From Alishewanella agri BL06 (GTDB lineage Bacteria; Pseudomonadota; Gammaproteobacteria; Enterobacterales; Alteromonadaceae), in NCBI RefSeq assembly GCF_000272005.1, contig NZ_AKKU01000001.1:1-64000 (forward strand): a stretch of 64,000 nucleotides of DNA. The letters run 5' to 3'. A program made the translations under genes and the position numbers. The notes under the pieces are model-generated. The model saw only the letters and a list, made by a program, of their open reading frames with translations, was not told where the DNA came from and made no database searches. Of this stretch, positions 1 to 8,672 are shown piece after piece (within the stretch, counting starts at the first letter, position 1; every line of letters begins with the position of its first letter).

Positions 1-10
1 AGACTGCTGA

Positions 11-40
11 CAAAGTCCTGGACGCCGATCCAGGACTTTG
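11..40. repeat. perfect hairpin at left end of IS1182 element
   Basis: An 11-bp perfect inverted repeat (CAAAGTCCTGG / CCAGGACTTTG) with an 8-nt loop lies 37 bp before the transposase ATG. It probably belongs to the non-coding left end of the insertion sequence, where such hairpins can limit read-through from outside promoters. There is no T-tract, so termination is not assured. Confidence 0.6.
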
Positions 41-76
41 ATCTAATAGGGTTAGTTGATTTGAAGGCTAACCATC

Positions 77-1507
77 ATGCTCAAAACTCCCTCTCCTCAA
101 CAATATCAGTTAGAAATGGTCACGCTCGAAGAGCTGGTACCAAAGAACCATTTGGTACGCAAGGTCGATGCCGCCATTGATTTCGAGTTCATTCGTGCTG
201 AAGTCGAACATCTCTATTGCAAAGATAATGGCCGTCCGCCGATTGACCCTGTCCGTTTGTTTAAGATGATGATCCTCGGCTATCTGTTTGGCATTCCCAG
301 TGAGCGTCGTCTGGTACAGGAAATTCAGGTTAATGTGGCTTATCGCTGGTTTTTGCGGATGGGATTAACCGAGAAAGTGCCTGATGCCTCCACGCTGAGC
401 CAGAATCGTATTCGTCGTTTTAACGGCACGGATGTGTTTCAGCGTATCTTCGACCGGATAGTTGAACAGGCGTATGAGCAGCGTCTGATTGGTGGTCACA
501 CGCTTTACACTGACAGCACACATTTAAAAGCCAATGCCAATAAGCGCAAGGCGGTGAACAAAGAGGTGGCGGTCAGTGCATCGGCGTATATCGCTGAGCT
601 CAACAAGGCGGTTGAAGAGGACCGGTTAGCCCATGGCAAAGCGCCACTCAAACAAGATGACTCGAAGGAGCCTGAAACCAAAAATCAAAAGGTAAGCACA
701 ACCGACCCTGACAGTGGTTTTATGACGCGGGAAGGCAAACCGCAGGGCTTCTTCTACCTTGACCATCGCACCGTGGATGGCCGCCACGGCATCATCACGG
801 ATACCTTCGTGACACCGGGGAATGTGCATGATAGCCAGCCTTATCTGGCCAGATTAGACCGTCAGCTTGAGCGCTTTAAGTTTAGTCCGATAGCCGTTGG
901 CTTAGATGCGGGCTACTTTACGGCACCGCTTTGCCATTTAATCCGGGAGCGGCAAATTGCGCCGGTTATTGCCTACCGTCGTCCCAATGTCACCGCTAAT
1001 CCGATTAAGAAGAAGCAATTTACCTATGATAAAACAACCGATACCTATCGTTGCCCCCAAGGTGAAATCCTGACTTACAGCACGACAGACCGTCAGGGCT
1101 ACCGGCATTATCAGTCTAACCCTAAAGTGTGTCAGGATTGCCCGCTACGCCAGGACTGCACGAAGAACAAGCAGTATAAGAAAACGATAACCCGGCATGT
1201 CTGGGAAGAGGATAAAGAGCATGTGAGCGGGTTGCGGCTGCTGTCGTGGGGTAAGAAGATTTACAACCGACGAAAAGAGACGGTTGAACGCAGCTTCGCG
1301 GACGCAAAACAGCATCATGGCCATCGCTATGCACGGTTCCGTGGTCTGGCGAAAGTGCAGATGCAGTGTTTACTGGCGGCGGTAGCGCAAAACATCAAGA
1401 AAATGGCCTTGCTGGCCTTTTTATCGCTTTTTTATCTCATAAAGTGCACTTTAATGGGAATTAAAGTGCGATTTAGGGCTGAGATATGGCGAGTAACCGT
1501 AATCTGA
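77..1507 (+). CDS. IS1182-family transposase
   Basis: A 476-aa DDE transposase of the IS1182 family. The N-terminal part has the family pattern [11 protein letters not shown], then [20 protein letters not shown], the segment before the first catalytic region. A central [13 protein letters not shown] supplies the first Asp; [12 protein letters not shown] resembles the second. A cysteine cluster ([19 protein letters not shown]) and a C-terminal block ending in [21 protein letters not shown], which holds the Glu, follow. The reading frame is intact, so it may be active. The last ~20 residues after [10 protein letters not shown] run through a palindrome-rich segment (1441-1469) that may be the right end. 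Terminal inverted repeats could not be paired, perhaps because the left end starts outside the window. Confidence 0.9.
   Translation: MLKTPSPQQYQLEMVTLEELVPKNHLVRKVDAAIDFEFIRAEVEHLYCKDNGRPPIDPVRLFKMMILGYLFGIPSERRLVQEIQVNVAYRWFLRMGLTEKVPDASTLSQNRIRRFNGTDVFQRIFDRIVEQAYEQRLIGGHTLYTDSTHLKANANKRKAVNKEVAVSASAYIAELNKAVEEDRLAHGKAPLKQDDSKEPETKNQKVSTTDPDSGFMTREGKPQGFFYLDHRTVDGRHGIITDTFVTPGNVHDSQPYLARLDRQLERFKFSPIAVGLDAGYFTAPLCHLIRERQIAPVIAYRRPNVTANPIKKKQFTYDKTTDTYRCPQGEILTYSTTDRQGYRHYQSNPKVCQDCPLRQDCTKNKQYKKTITRHVWEEDKEHVSGLRLLSWGKKIYNRRKETVERSFADAKQHHGHRYARFRGLAKVQMQCLLAAVAQNIKKMALLAFLSLFYLIKCTLMGIKVRFRAEIWRVTVI
1446..1469. repeat. hairpin in the 3' end of the IS1182 transposase gene
   Basis: GCACTTTAAT and ATTAAAGTGC form a 10-bp perfect stem with a 4-nt loop inside the last codons of the transposase. 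It overlaps a second palindrome, AAAGTGCACTTT (1441-1452). The position suggests a structured right end of the element. Confidence 0.5.
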
Positions 1508-1558
1508 TTGGAAAGTGGTAAAAAATGATAACTGCGGCAGCATAAAGATCACAGCCGT

Positions 1559-1595
1559 AAAAAAACAAACCCCAGTCTTAAAAACCGGGGTTTGT
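1559..1595 (-). terminator. rho-independent terminator of proS
   Basis: ACAAACCCC (1565-1573) pairs with GGGGTTTGT (1587-1595). Read on the minus strand the stem is followed by a run of seven T. It lies ~50 bp beyond the proS stop codon. A second GC-rich hairpin, AGGCAGCC/GGCTGCCT (1606-1623), lies between it and proS. Confidence 0.75.
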
Positions 1596-1643
1596 CATTA
1601 ATCTGAGGCAGCCTCGGCTGCCTTTATGCTATCAAGCGGTCAC

Positions 1644-3371
1644 TCAGCGTTTGAGCTGCTGATTAACAAAGGCCAGCACCTCATCGATAGCCAGCAACTC
1701 GGTGGCACCGCTGCGGCGGTTTTTATATTCCACCTGCCGGTTATCCAAGTTACGCTCGCCGATGACAATATGATGCGGGATACCGACCAGCTCCATATCG
1801 GCAAACATCACACCCGGGCGCTCTTTACGATCATCAAACAGTACCTCAATACCGGCAGCAGTCAGTTGCTGGTATAGCAGTTCAGTTGCTTCGGCAATCC
1901 GTACTGATTTGTGCATATTCATCGGAATTAACACCACCTGAAATGGCGCTATCGCGTCAGGCCAGATAATGCCGCGTTCGTCATGGTTTTGCTCGATGGC
2001 TGCAGCGACGATACGGGACACGCCAACGCCATAGCAGCCCATGGTCATGATCTGGTGCTTGCCTTCTTCGTTCAGTACACCGGCTTTCATCGCCTGTGAG
2101 TATTTATCACCCAGTTGGAAGATATGGCCCACTTCAATGCCGCGCTTGATCACCAGTTTCCCAAAGCCACAGGGGCTGGCATCGCCCTCCACGACATTAC
2201 GCAGGTCGGCAACCTGATAATCGGTGACATCGCGGTCCCAGTTAACACCGGTCAGATGGAAGCCATCCTGATTAGCACCACAGCTAAAATCGGCCAGATG
2301 CGCCGCGCTGCGATCGACAATCAGCGGCAGCGGGCACTTTACCGGGCCTAACGAACCCGGGCCGGCACCCATTACGGCGCGGATTTCTTCTTCCGAAGCA
2401 AACACCAGCGGGCTGGCAACTTGTGGCAGCTTTTCGGCTTTGATTTCGTTTAATTCGTGATCGCCACGCAGTACCAGGGCGACCAATGTCTGGGGCGCAT
2501 CGTCACTGGGTTTGGCAGCATAGACAATCAGCGTTTTGCTGATTTGACTGGCCGGTTGCTGTAACAGCGCGGCAACTTCAGCGACCGTTTTCGCGCCAGG
2601 GGTTGCTACCTGTGTCAGCTGCTGCGTCGGGGCAGGGCGGGGGCCTGCCGGTGCCTTGGCTTCCGCCATTTCGATGTTTGCGGCGTAATCGCTGGTATCT
2701 GAAAAGGCAATCGCATCTTCACCTGAGGCGGCTAAGACGTGGAACTCGTGCGAGACGCTGCCGCCGATAGCGCCGGTATCAGCCAGCACCGGCCGGTAGT
2801 CCAGACCTAAGCGGTTGAAAATATTGCAGTAGGCACTATACATCGCATCATAGGTTTGCTGCAGCGATTCCTGACTTAAGTGGAAAGAGTAGGCGTCTTT
2901 CATCAGGAATTCACGGGCGCGCATTACGCCAAAGCGTGGCCGGCGCTCATCGCGGAATTTGGTTTGGATCTGATACAGATTCAGTGGCAGCTGTTTGTAA
3001 CTGGTGATTTCGCGGCGTACCAGATCGGTAATCACTTCTTCATGGGTTGGCCCCAGCACAAAGTCGCGCTGGTGGCGGTCAACAAAGCGCAGCAGCTCAG
3101 CATCCATTTTTTCCCAGCGCCCGGATTCCTGCCACAGCTCAGCCGGTTGTACCAGCGGCATTAATACTTCAATGGCGCCGGCTTTATTCATTTCTTCGCG
3201 GACAATTTGCTCAACTTTACGCAGCACCCGCACACCAGACGGCAAATAGGTGTACATCCCCGAGGCCAGACGACGGATCATTCCGGCGCGCAGCATAAGT
3301 TTGTGGCTGATCACCTCGGCATCGGCCGGGGTCTCTTTCATGGTCGATAATAAATACTGACTGGTGCGCAT
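1644..3371 (-). CDS. proS: prolyl-tRNA synthetase (bacterial type, with editing domain)
   Basis: Charges tRNA-Pro with proline in the cytoplasm. The 575-aa length and order match the long bacterial form. Class II motif 1 lies around residues 60-85 ([14 protein letters not shown]), motif 2 around 135-165 ([20 protein letters not shown]), and a YbaK-like insertion domain that deacylates Ala-tRNA-Pro lies at about 225-405. Motif 3 ([14 protein letters not shown]) and an anticodon-binding domain complete the C-terminus. It is last in a minus-strand group trmO, Kelch gene, proS; trmO next to proS is also seen in E. coli. The ATG start gives the family N-terminus [10 protein letters not shown]. Confidence 0.97.
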   Translation of the reverse strand: MRTSQYLLSTMKETPADAEVISHKLMLRAGMIRRLASGMYTYLPSGVRVLRKVEQIVREEMNKAGAIEVLMPLVQPAELWQESGRWEKMDAELLRFVDRHQRDFVLGPTHEEVITDLVRREITSYKQLPLNLYQIQTKFRDERRPRFGVMRAREFLMKDAYSFHLSQESLQQTYDAMYSAYCNIFNRLGLDYRPVLADTGAIGGSVSHEFHVLAASGEDAIAFSDTSDYAANIEMAEAKAPAGPRPAPTQQLTQVATPGAKTVAEVAALLQQPASQISKTLIVYAAKPSDDAPQTLVALVLRGDHELNEIKAEKLPQVASPLVFASEEEIRAVMGAGPGSLGPVKCPLPLIVDRSAAHLADFSCGANQDGFHLTGVNWDRDVTDYQVADLRNVVEGDASPCGFGKLVIKRGIEVGHIFQLGDKYSQAMKAGVLNEEGKHQIMTMGCYGVGVSRIVAAAIEQNHDERGIIWPDAIAPFQVVLIPMNMHKSVRIAEATELLYQQLTAAGIEVLFDDRKERPGVMFADMELVGIPHHIVIGERNLDNRQVEYKNRRSGATELLAIDEVLAFVNQQLKR

Positions 3372-3424
3372 GCGATTCTCTGCAAAAAGCTGATTCTTAA
3401 GTGGCGGCTATTCTAGCAACGCTT

Positions 3425-4483
3425 TTACTCGGGCAGAAGTTTAATCTGCTGATTAATTACCTGATTGGTCACTTGCTGCTGTGCGAGCATCCCGCCCAGG
3501 CTGTAAAAACTGCCGTTGATCTCCACCAGCGCGCGCAGATCCATCACTGCGGTGGCAGCCTCGCCTTTAAACCAGCGTTGCTGCTTTGGCGAATATAGCC
3601 ATACCGCAGCCGAGGGCTCAGCGGCCTCGCCCTGATAACCGACACCGTTTAAGCGGTAAGGGGTATCACTGCCGCCGATAAAGGCCGCGAACTCTTCGCC
3701 ATTAAAACGCACTGTGCTGGCGGCTAAACGATACCGGCCCTGTTGATCGGGATGCGCGATCTGGCGCCAACTGATTTTAAGTGGGTCGTTAGCCAGAGTG
3801 CCGGCCCAGCAAGCCGGTGATTTTTGTAATGCTGGTGCCTGGTCTTGGGCGTAATGCAGGGTGACGCCATCGCAGACAATTAACTGATTGGCGGCGATGG
3901 TGGCAGCATGGCCGAATACCGGCGCCCCGGGAAAAGGCGTCGCCTGCGCCCAGCGCTGGGTAAAGTTATCAAATACCTGCACCAGATTGACGGTGCCGTG
4001 ATCGCTCCAGCCGCTTACCAGATAAATATACCGGTTCTGGTGTGGCACGGCTGCGGCATGGTCAACCGGCACCGGCATATCATTCAGACGGGTAAAGCGC
4101 CGGGTGACCGGGTCCAGCCGGTAACTGTCTGAGGCGGTGGTCACATTACCATCGGACTGCATAAAAGCGCCGCCGAAAATAAAGAAGTTGTTATTCAGAG
4201 CAACGGCACTAATACCAATCCGGCCAGCCAGGCGTTGCTGACTGGGCAGGGCTGGCAAACTGTTCCAGCTAAACTCGCCGACGGTATGCAACCAGACTTT
4301 GTTATGCTGATCAGCGGTGTTTTTTCCCGGCGCTATGCCTCCGACTGACAAAACATAGGTTTTATCGCGGATGCTGGTACTCGCCACCGCATTGTTACTG
4401 ACCGGCTCTGGCAAGTCAGGCAGGGCCAGTACGATACTACTGGCAGCCAGCAAGCTCAGACAGCTTAATGATTTCAGTAACAT
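3425..4483 (-). CDS. exported Kelch-repeat (beta-propeller) protein
   Basis: A 352-aa protein with an N-terminal signal peptide (hydrophobic SLLAASSIVLA, cleavage expected before LPDLPEP), so periplasmic or secreted. Repeated blades with the Kelch pattern are visible: YVLSVGGIAP, FFIFGGAF, YIYLVSGW and the last blade FYSLGGML. This fits a single beta-propeller of the galactose oxidase/NanM (sialic acid mutarotase) type, but no catalytic residues can be assigned. The start is supported by GGAG nine bases upstream of ATG. The first 47 bases overlap the 3' end of trmO, suggesting translational coupling. It is inserted between trmO and proS. Substrate unknown. Confidence 0.75.
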   Translation of the reverse strand: MLLKSLSCLSLLAASSIVLALPDLPEPVSNNAVASTSIRDKTYVLSVGGIAPGKNTADQHNKVWLHTVGEFSWNSLPALPSQQRLAGRIGISAVALNNNFFIFGGAFMQSDGNVTTASDSYRLDPVTRRFTRLNDMPVPVDHAAAVPHQNRYIYLVSGWSDHGTVNLVQVFDNFTQRWAQATPFPGAPVFGHAATIAANQLIVCDGVTLHYAQDQAPALQKSPACWAGTLANDPLKISWRQIAHPDQQGRYRLAASTVRFNGEEFAAFIGGSDTPYRLNGVGYQGEAAEPSAAVWLYSPKQQRWFKGEAATAVMDLRALVEINGSFYSLGGMLAQQQVTNQVINQQIKLLPE

Positions 4484-5165
4484 AGTTATGTTCTCCGTTT
4501 ACCGTCCACTTAATATTGAAGTTATACAGCGTCATACCATAGGTTTGTTCACTCTCGCGCTGTTTTTTATAAGGCGGGCGTGGGTCTTGTTTCAACACCT
4601 TCTCTATCAGCTGCTGTAACTTCGGGTAGGCGCTTTGTTGCCGGCAAAACTGCTCGGCTGCTGCACTAAACTCAACCGTCATACTGGTTTCCGGTGCCGC
4701 GTCAGCGAAACCACCCCGGGCATCAGCCAAGGCATCAGAGTAGGGTAGATAGGGTTTAATATCCAGGATTGGCGTGCCATCGAGCAGATCGATACCACTA
4801 ATAAGTAAAGTTACTGCGCCATTATGGATCTCAACCCCGTCCAGTTTGACTACCGACAAACCCAGTGGGTTAGGCCGAAAAGTTGCCCGGGTCGCAAAGA
4901 CCCCTTTGCGGGTGTTGCCACCCAAGCGTGGCGGGCGCACCATAGGCGACCAGCCTTTATCGGCGGTTTCGTGAAACACAAATACCAACCACAGATGACT
5001 GAACGCTTCGATACCCCGAATCATCGTTTCGCTGGCGTAGGGTGCCTGCAGTTTTAGCTTGCCGGTGGCCTCTGGTATTAATCCCGGCTGCCGGGGAATC
5101 GCAAATTTTTGTTTGTAGGGTGACTCGATATAGCCAATCACCTGCATCTGATACGGGTTAGTCAT
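4437..5165 (-). CDS. trmO: tRNA (adenine(37)-N6)-methyltransferase TrmO
   Basis: A 242-aa member of the TsaA/TrmO (YaeB) family, which uses SAM to methylate t6A37 of threonine tRNAs. The family opening IGYIESPYKQKFAIPRQPGL is followed by the core IEAFSHLWLVFVFH and the signature ATRATFRPNPLGLSVV, then DLLDGTPILDIKPYLPYSDA. The C-terminal domain ends with NFNIKWTVNG, typical of the longer gammaproteobacterial form. It is first gene of the minus-strand trmO-Kelch-proS group. Confidence 0.94.
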   Translation of the reverse strand: MTNPYQMQVIGYIESPYKQKFAIPRQPGLIPEATGKLKLQAPYASETMIRGIEAFSHLWLVFVFHETADKGWSPMVRPPRLGGNTRKGVFATRATFRPNPLGLSVVKLDGVEIHNGAVTLLISGIDLLDGTPILDIKPYLPYSDALADARGGFADAAPETSMTVEFSAAAEQFCRQQSAYPKLQQLIEKVLKQDPRPPYKKQRESEQTYGMTLYNFNIKWTVNGEHNYVTEIIKLSELAGCQ

Positions 5166-5327
5166 TCGGCCTTAGCAGTTAAGTTGTAGGTTTTATTCGG
5201 ACTTTATTATGCAAGCACCAGCTTGAAACAACAAGAAAAGTTGATTTTAGCTGTCTAAATGGCTTTGACGCCAGATGGATATGTTGTCAGAATGACAGGC
5301 ATGATAGTTGAGTTGGAAGTTAACCAG

Positions 5328-6161
5328 ATGGAACAACGGATCCTGCTTACCGCCTGCCCGGACTCGAAAGGGTTGATCGCCCAAATCACCAATATTTGCT
5401 ACAAGCATCAGTTAAATATTAGTCGGAATACTGAATATGTGGATCCGGTCAGTGGGCAGTTCTATATGCGAACCGAGCTGGACGGGTTTTTTAACGAAAC
5501 CACCTTACTCGCCGATCTGGATCGGGCTTTACCGGCAGGCAGCTCCCGGAGTTTGTTGCGTCGTCAGGCAAAGCGGGTAGTGATTCTGGTAACCAAAGAG
5601 GCACATTGCCTAGGTGATATCCTGATAAAAGTTTACGATGGCTCGTTATCGCTGGATATCGCGGCGGTAGTGGGGAATCATCCGCAACTGGCCACACTCG
5701 CGGAACGCTTTGCGATTCCTTATCATTACGTTAGCCATCACGGATTAAGTCGCGAAGCGCATGAGCAGGCGTTACTGCAGACGATTCAGCCCTATCAGCC
5801 GGAGTATTTAATTCTGGCCAAATTTATGCGAATTCTAACGCCGGCCTTTGTCGCCGAGTTTCCAAACCGGATTATCAATATCCATCACAGCTTTTTGCCT
5901 GCCTTTATTGGTGCCAGACCCTATCAGCAAGCGTTTGAGCGTGGGGTGAAAATCATCGGAGCAACAGCGCATTTTGTAAATAATCAATTGGATGAAGGGC
6001 CGATTATTCAGCAGAAAGTGCTACCGGTTGATCACAGCTACAGCGCGGAAGATATGGAAAGAGCCGGTCGTGATGTTGAAAAAGCCGCGCTTAGCGAAGC
6101 GTTGCAGTTTGTTACTGAGGATCGGGTCTTTGTACACGGCAACAAAACGGTGATTTTGTAG
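5328..6161 (+). CDS. purU: formyltetrahydrofolate deformylase
   Basis: Hydrolyses 10-formyl-THF to formate and THF, supplying formate for purine synthesis and balancing one-carbon pools. An N-terminal ACT domain (residues 1-80, LTACPDSKGLIAQITNICY) is followed by a formyltransferase domain with INIHHSFLPAFIGARPYHQ-type motif (here RPYQQAFERG) and DEGPIIQQ. The frame is open from 5259, but the ATG at 5328 is preferred. It has GGAAG 8 bases upstream and aligns with the start of E. coli PurU, giving 277 aa versus 280. It is transcribed away from trmO. Confidence 0.95.
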   Translation: MEQRILLTACPDSKGLIAQITNICYKHQLNISRNTEYVDPVSGQFYMRTELDGFFNETTLLADLDRALPAGSSRSLLRRQAKRVVILVTKEAHCLGDILIKVYDGSLSLDIAAVVGNHPQLATLAERFAIPYHYVSHHGLSREAHEQALLQTIQPYQPEYLILAKFMRILTPAFVAEFPNRIINIHHSFLPAFIGARPYQQAFERGVKIIGATAHFVNNQLDEGPIIQQKVLPVDHSYSAEDMERAGRDVEKAALSEALQFVTEDRVFVHGNKTVIL

Positions 6162-6163
6162 CC

Positions 6164-6817
6164 CTAGTCGCTGTCTGGCAGTTCCAGCGGATCCAGTGCG
6201 TAGATCCTGTCAATTTGCTCCAGACTGGAATGGCTGACTTTTAAATCCTTGACCCGGCCATTACGTAAGCTATACACCCAGCCATGAACACTCAGTTGTT
6301 GGCCGCGTTCCCAGGCTTCCTGGACAAAGCTGGTATGGCAGAGATTTTTTACCTGCTCAGCGACATTGAGTTCAATCAAGCGGTTCACCCGTTGATCCTC
6401 GGTTTCCAGGCAATCAATTTGCTGGCGGTGCAGCGCATAAACATCTTTTACATTACGTAGCCAGTTATCGACGAAACCGACGCGCTGATTCAATAGCGCT
6501 GCTTTAACACCACCACAGCCATAATGGCCAACCACTAAAATATGTTTCACTTTCAAAATATCGATAGCGTATTGCAATACCGACAAGCAGTTCATATCGG
6601 AATGCACCACCAGATTAGCGACGTTGCGATGCACAAAGAGTTCGCCCGGCATCAGGCCGACGATTTCATTAGCAGGCACCCGGCTGTCCGAGCAACCAAT
6701 CCACAGATACTCGGGTGCCTGTTGCTCGGAGAGTTGTTTAAAGAAGCCAGGCTGTTCACGTTCAATACGATCGGCCCAATTGCGGTTGTTAATAAACAAA
6801 TTGTTAAAGTCTGGCAT
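6164..6817 (-). CDS. can: beta-class carbonic anhydrase
   Basis: Interconverts CO2 and bicarbonate in the cytoplasm. Zinc ligands and the catalytic dyad are visible: WIGCSDSRVP (Cys, Asp, Arg) and VVGHYGCGGV (His, Cys). FVHRNVANLV and CLSVLQYAID are typical of the E. coli Can subgroup. The ATG at 6817 (217 aa, E. coli 220) is chosen over an upstream TTG, which would add 11 residues that do not match the family. The gene ends 2 bp from purU and is convergent with it. Confidence 0.95.
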   Translation of the reverse strand: MPDFNNLFINNRNWADRIEREQPGFFKQLSEQQAPEYLWIGCSDSRVPANEIVGLMPGELFVHRNVANLVVHSDMNCLSVLQYAIDILKVKHILVVGHYGCGGVKAALLNQRVGFVDNWLRNVKDVYALHRQQIDCLETEDQRVNRLIELNVAEQVKNLCHTSFVQEAWERGQQLSVHGWVYSLRNGRVKDLKVSHSSLEQIDRIYALDPLELPDSD

Positions 6818-7082
6818 CTTAGCGCTCACGAAGACAAAATCGCGACACAATAACGGATTTTTCGCAAACTACAACACTGACCAGCCAAAACAGACTCAGC
6901 TACTGTATTGGCAGCACAGGCGTTTACAATAAATTTAGATAGCATATATCAACACTAATGGGGACAAATTAGTAACGCAATATTAAATGAATGATAGCTG
7001 AATAATATCGATATTATAAAAGCACTTTTGTTGTTACATCATTTCCGTTATCATGTCGCGGATTATTAAACGGGAGTCTAAG

Positions 7083-7610
7083 ATGTCTTTATTACTTGAT
7101 AAACGCGAGTTAAAGAAAGCCGCAAGAGAATTAACGCTGGCTAAGTTAAATGATGTTCTGGAGACGTTACAATCAGTGCTGGCAGAACGTCAGTCTGAGC
7201 TGGATGCGATCAATGAAATTGAACGCTTCGCCCGTGAAAAAGGATTTACACTGGAGCAGTTAGGTTATAAACAGGTACAAGAGGTGGTTGCCAGTACACC
7301 GGCGTCAGTAAGCAGTGATGACAAAAAGCCAGTTAAGCCTAAATTTAAAACGCTGAATAAAGATAGCCAGTATTTTTATGTTGAGAATGGCAAGTTACAA
7401 TTATTGCGGACTCATACAATGAAAAAAGGTTTGCAGGAACGCGGAATTGATGTGGTTCCCGCCGCCAAGGTAGACAAAAAGTTTGCTAAAGATATTGAGC
7501 GTTTATTAGCCGATGCCACTGAGCAGGCAGTCACAAACTATAATCAGAAAGTGTTAGTTTGGAATGATTGGGCCAGAGTTAATGGTGGTGAGTTATTAGA
7601 ACAGCGTTAA
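7083..7610 (+). CDS. H-NS-like nucleoid-associated protein with an atypical C-terminus
   Basis: A 175-aa basic protein. The N-terminal ~60 residues (KKAARELTLAKLNDVLETLQ, then a charged helix to FTLEQLGY) resemble the oligomerisation/coiled-coil segment of H-NS-family proteins. The C-terminal ~90 residues, from YFYVENGKLQLLRTHTMKKG, do not show a clear H-NS DNA-binding loop. The role as a chromatin or silencing protein is therefore an inference. The ATG at 7083 follows GGGAG at 6 bases, better than the in-frame ATG 30 bases upstream. The AT-rich leader (6850-7080) suits a strongly expressed or self-regulated gene. It could instead be an unrelated small coiled-coil protein. Confidence 0.5.
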   Translation: MSLLLDKRELKKAARELTLAKLNDVLETLQSVLAERQSELDAINEIERFAREKGFTLEQLGYKQVQEVVASTPASVSSDDKKPVKPKFKTLNKDSQYFYVENGKLQLLRTHTMKKGLQERGIDVVPAAKVDKKFAKDIERLLADATEQAVTNYNQKVLVWNDWARVNGGELLEQR

Positions 7611-7653
7611 GCTGATGTCTTGCTTGTAATAGTTCAAAGCAAGGTCTTTACCA

Positions 7654-7678
7654 ATAAACCCGGCATTGCCGGGTTTAT
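7654..7678. terminator. hairpin between convergent genes
   Basis: ATAAACCCGGC (7654-7664) and GCCGGGTTTAT (7668-7678) form an 11-bp perfect stem with a 3-nt loop, placed between the convergent H-NS-like gene and the SDR gene. T-tracts on both sides are short, so it is a probable rather than certain bidirectional terminator. Confidence 0.6.
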
Positions 7679-7694
7679 CATTGTAAGAAGCGAG

Positions 7695-8447
7695 CTATTT
7701 TGGTTGCGCATCCAGCGATTGCCCGGTAACACCAATACTGGCATCACTCATCAGATATAAATAAAGCCACATTAAATCCTCCGGCGTTTTCAGTTTTTGC
7801 GGGTCTTCACCCGGATAGGCTTTAGCACGCATACTGGTGCGAGTAGCACCCGGATTGATACAGTTCACCCTCAGGCTGGTATTATCATATTCATCGGCGA
7901 GGATTTGCATCAATCCTTCAGTGGCAAATTTTGACACTGCATATGGCCCCCAAAATGCCCGGCCTTTGCGACCAACACCCGATGATGTAAATACCACTGA
8001 TGGCTGCTGACTTAACTGCAACACAGGAATTAGCGCCTGAGTCATTAACATCGCCGCAGTAACATTGATTTGCATAATATCTTGCCAGGTAGGCAAGTCG
8101 ATATGTTCAAAGGGCGTTAATACCCCCAACAGGCCTGCGTTATGCAGTAAACCATCAAGGCGACCGAATTCAGCACGGATCGTTGCCGCCATATCCTGAT
8201 AATGCTTTTTGGTCGCGCCTTTTAAATCCAGTGGCACTATTGCCGGCTCCGGATAACCTGCCGCCACGATTTCGTCATAAACTGCAGTGAGTTTAGCGGT
8301 TGTTTTTCCTAACAGAATAACGGTAGCGCCGTAGCGGGCGAAAGTTACAGCGGCGGTTTTGCCAATACCGTCTCCGGCGCCAGTGATTAAGATGACTTTG
8401 TCTTGCAGCACACCCGCCGGTGCATTATAAGATGTTGGAACTTGCAT
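7695..8447 (-). CDS. yciK: short-chain dehydrogenase/reductase, YciK type
   Basis: A 250-aa Rossmann-fold NAD(P)-dependent oxidoreductase of unknown physiological substrate. The cofactor motif is TGAGDGIG (TGxxxGxG), followed by LHNAGLLG (NAG motif), catalytic Ser in FTSSGVGRKGRA, and Tyr/Lys in GPYAVSKFATEG. INPGATRTSMR and DPQKLKTPEDLM are close to E. coli YciK. The ATG at 8447 has GGGAG 6 bases upstream and matches the YciK length (252 aa). The frame extends 20 codons further upstream, but that region lacks family similarity. Confidence 0.88.
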   Translation of the reverse strand: MQVPTSYNAPAGVLQDKVILITGAGDGIGKTAAVTFARYGATVILLGKTTAKLTAVYDEIVAAGYPEPAIVPLDLKGATKKHYQDMAATIRAEFGRLDGLLHNAGLLGVLTPFEHIDLPTWQDIMQINVTAAMLMTQALIPVLQLSQQPSVVFTSSGVGRKGRAFWGPYAVSKFATEGLMQILADEYDNTSLRVNCINPGATRTSMRAKAYPGEDPQKLKTPEDLMWLYLYLMSDASIGVTGQSLDAQPK

Positions 8448-8672
8448 TTCATGCTCCCAAGCCAGAAAAAATGGCGACAGGATACGCCGAAAGCCGGCAT
8501 TTTGCACCTTTCTTCACGATATCTGTGTTTTTGCTCTAGCGCTCTTGAAAACTTTGAGTTAACTTTAACTGGTCGTAGCTGTTAGCCATTAACAGCCGCC
8601 TAATTCAGAAATAAGCAGAGTAAGGTTTTGCTTTGCAATAAAAAAATACCAGTGATGGACAGGGGAGAAGAT

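Noticed and set aside
1-1507. Terminal inverted repeats and target duplication of the IS1182 element
   Set aside because: No convincing pair was found between the first 76 bases and the sequence around 1440-1560; the left end may lie outside the window.
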